A stretch of 64,000 nt of DNA, from positions 1,674,001 to 1,738,000 of the forward strand of contig NZ_JAIFAG010000001.1 of NCBI RefSeq assembly GCF_020012125.1, given 5' to 3'. This document shows, piece by piece, positions 63,694 to 64,000 of the stretch. The stretch's first letter is position 1; every line of letters starts with the position of its first letter. This stretch comes from Hymenobacter psoromatis (GTDB lineage Bacteria; Bacteroidota; Bacteroidia; Cytophagales; Hymenobacteraceae). Position numbers and translations under genes: made by a program. The notes under the pieces were generated by a model that worked only from the letters and a program-made list of their open reading frames with translations, was not told the origin of the DNA and made no database searches.

Positions 63694-64000
63694 CTACCGA
63701 TTCACCCGGCTTTTCAGGCGCACGGCCAGAAACTCGGAGCCGGGCTTCCACTGCGGGAAGGTGGGGGTAGCGGCCAGCTTCTGGCCCACGCGGAAGAGCA
63801 GGCGCGCATCCTGCGCCGCGCCGCGCAGGTCCCACTTCGGGTTGTACTGGTCGGAGGGCTGGTGGTAGTTGTTGGTTTCAAAGTCTTTACGCTCTTTTTC
63901 GGCGAACGCCTTGCCGTGCAGGCGGCTCTCAAACTCGCCGCTGGCGTAGAGGGCGGGCACGCCCACCTTGGCGAAGCTGAAGTGGTCGGAGCGGTAGAAG
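63694..64000 (-). CDS. M28-family peptidase, C-terminal part only
   Basis: The gene runs off the right edge. Visible residues include FYRSDHFSFAKVGVPALYASG (a zinc-ligand His in the DHFSF region), DFETNNYHQPSDQYNPKWDL, where HxxSD-type motifs occur in M28 peptidases, and a C-terminal helix. These fit the end of a secreted zinc aminopeptidase. The N-terminus, signal peptide and most metal ligands are outside the window. Confidence 0.8.
   Translation of the reverse strand, partial: FYRSDHFSFAKVGVPALYASGEFESRLHGKAFAEKERKDFETNNYHQPSDQYNPKWDLRGAAQDARLLFRVGQKLAATPTFPQWKPGSEFLAVRLKSRVNR

Overview
The window looks like a chromosomal segment of a GC-rich aerobic Bacteroidota, most like Hymenobacter or a close relative (Cytophagales). 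The evidence is a SusC/SusD pair, a type IX secretion sorting domain on a glycoside hydrolase, serine palmitoyltransferase, a BshB1-type deacetylase, a histone H1-like protein with a Lys/Ala tail, Shine-Dalgarno-poor starts with several GTG/TTG codons, and two TAnnTTTG-like -7 elements. I saw no tRNA, rRNA, CRISPR array or replication origin.

Layout. 1-9.9 kb is mostly housekeeping: bshB1, a Kup potassium transporter behind a histidine kinase/NtrC-type regulator pair, an amidohydrolase, a RES-Xre toxin-antitoxin pair, and a desaturase resembling eukaryotic sphingolipid delta-4 desaturase. 10.4-30.1 kb is a long plus-strand arabinan/pectin side-chain locus: SusC (frameshifted), SusD, GH43, aldose epimerase, araB-araD-araA, GH51, GH29, GH27 and GH39. 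30.2-36.8 kb holds a COG4705-like membrane protein and a TolC/adaptor/RND efflux operon. 36.8-42.9 kb is a PAP2 phosphatase gene split by a 5.3-kb segment with 32-bp imperfect terminal inverted repeats. That segment carries a propeller protein, an SDR, an LLM flavoenzyme, a quinone-oxidoreductase-like protein and an HxlR regulator, but no transposase. 42.9-44.9 kb is a two-component system upstream of the broken PAP2 gene. 45.2-53.3 kb is a second arabinose block: GH127, an MFS transporter, a decayed GH43, transaldolase, an intact GH43 and a LacI-type regulator. 53.3-64 kb holds a gene remnant, an AT-rich orphan gene, accC, serine palmitoyltransferase, the H1-like protein, tyrS, an M3 peptidase, holA, a DUF2383 protein and the end of an M28 peptidase.

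How it fits together. Extracellular and periplasmic GH43/GH51/GH127/GH27/GH39 enzymes would release L-arabinose and its oligomers. SusCD and the MFS protein would import them. GalM and AraA/B/D would convert arabinose to xylulose-5-phosphate, and transaldolase would feed the pentose phosphate pathway. A 20-bp palindrome, TTACACAATCGATTGTGTAA, lies upstream of susC. Near-copies lie upstream of the distal GH43, inside araB and upstream of lacI, which suggests one LacI regulon joining the two blocks.

A second theme is the number of long intergenic inverted repeats of several unrelated families. One of them forms the last codons of araB. A third is the short motif GGGGTAG/CTACCCC, which recurs across the window in genes and gaps alike.
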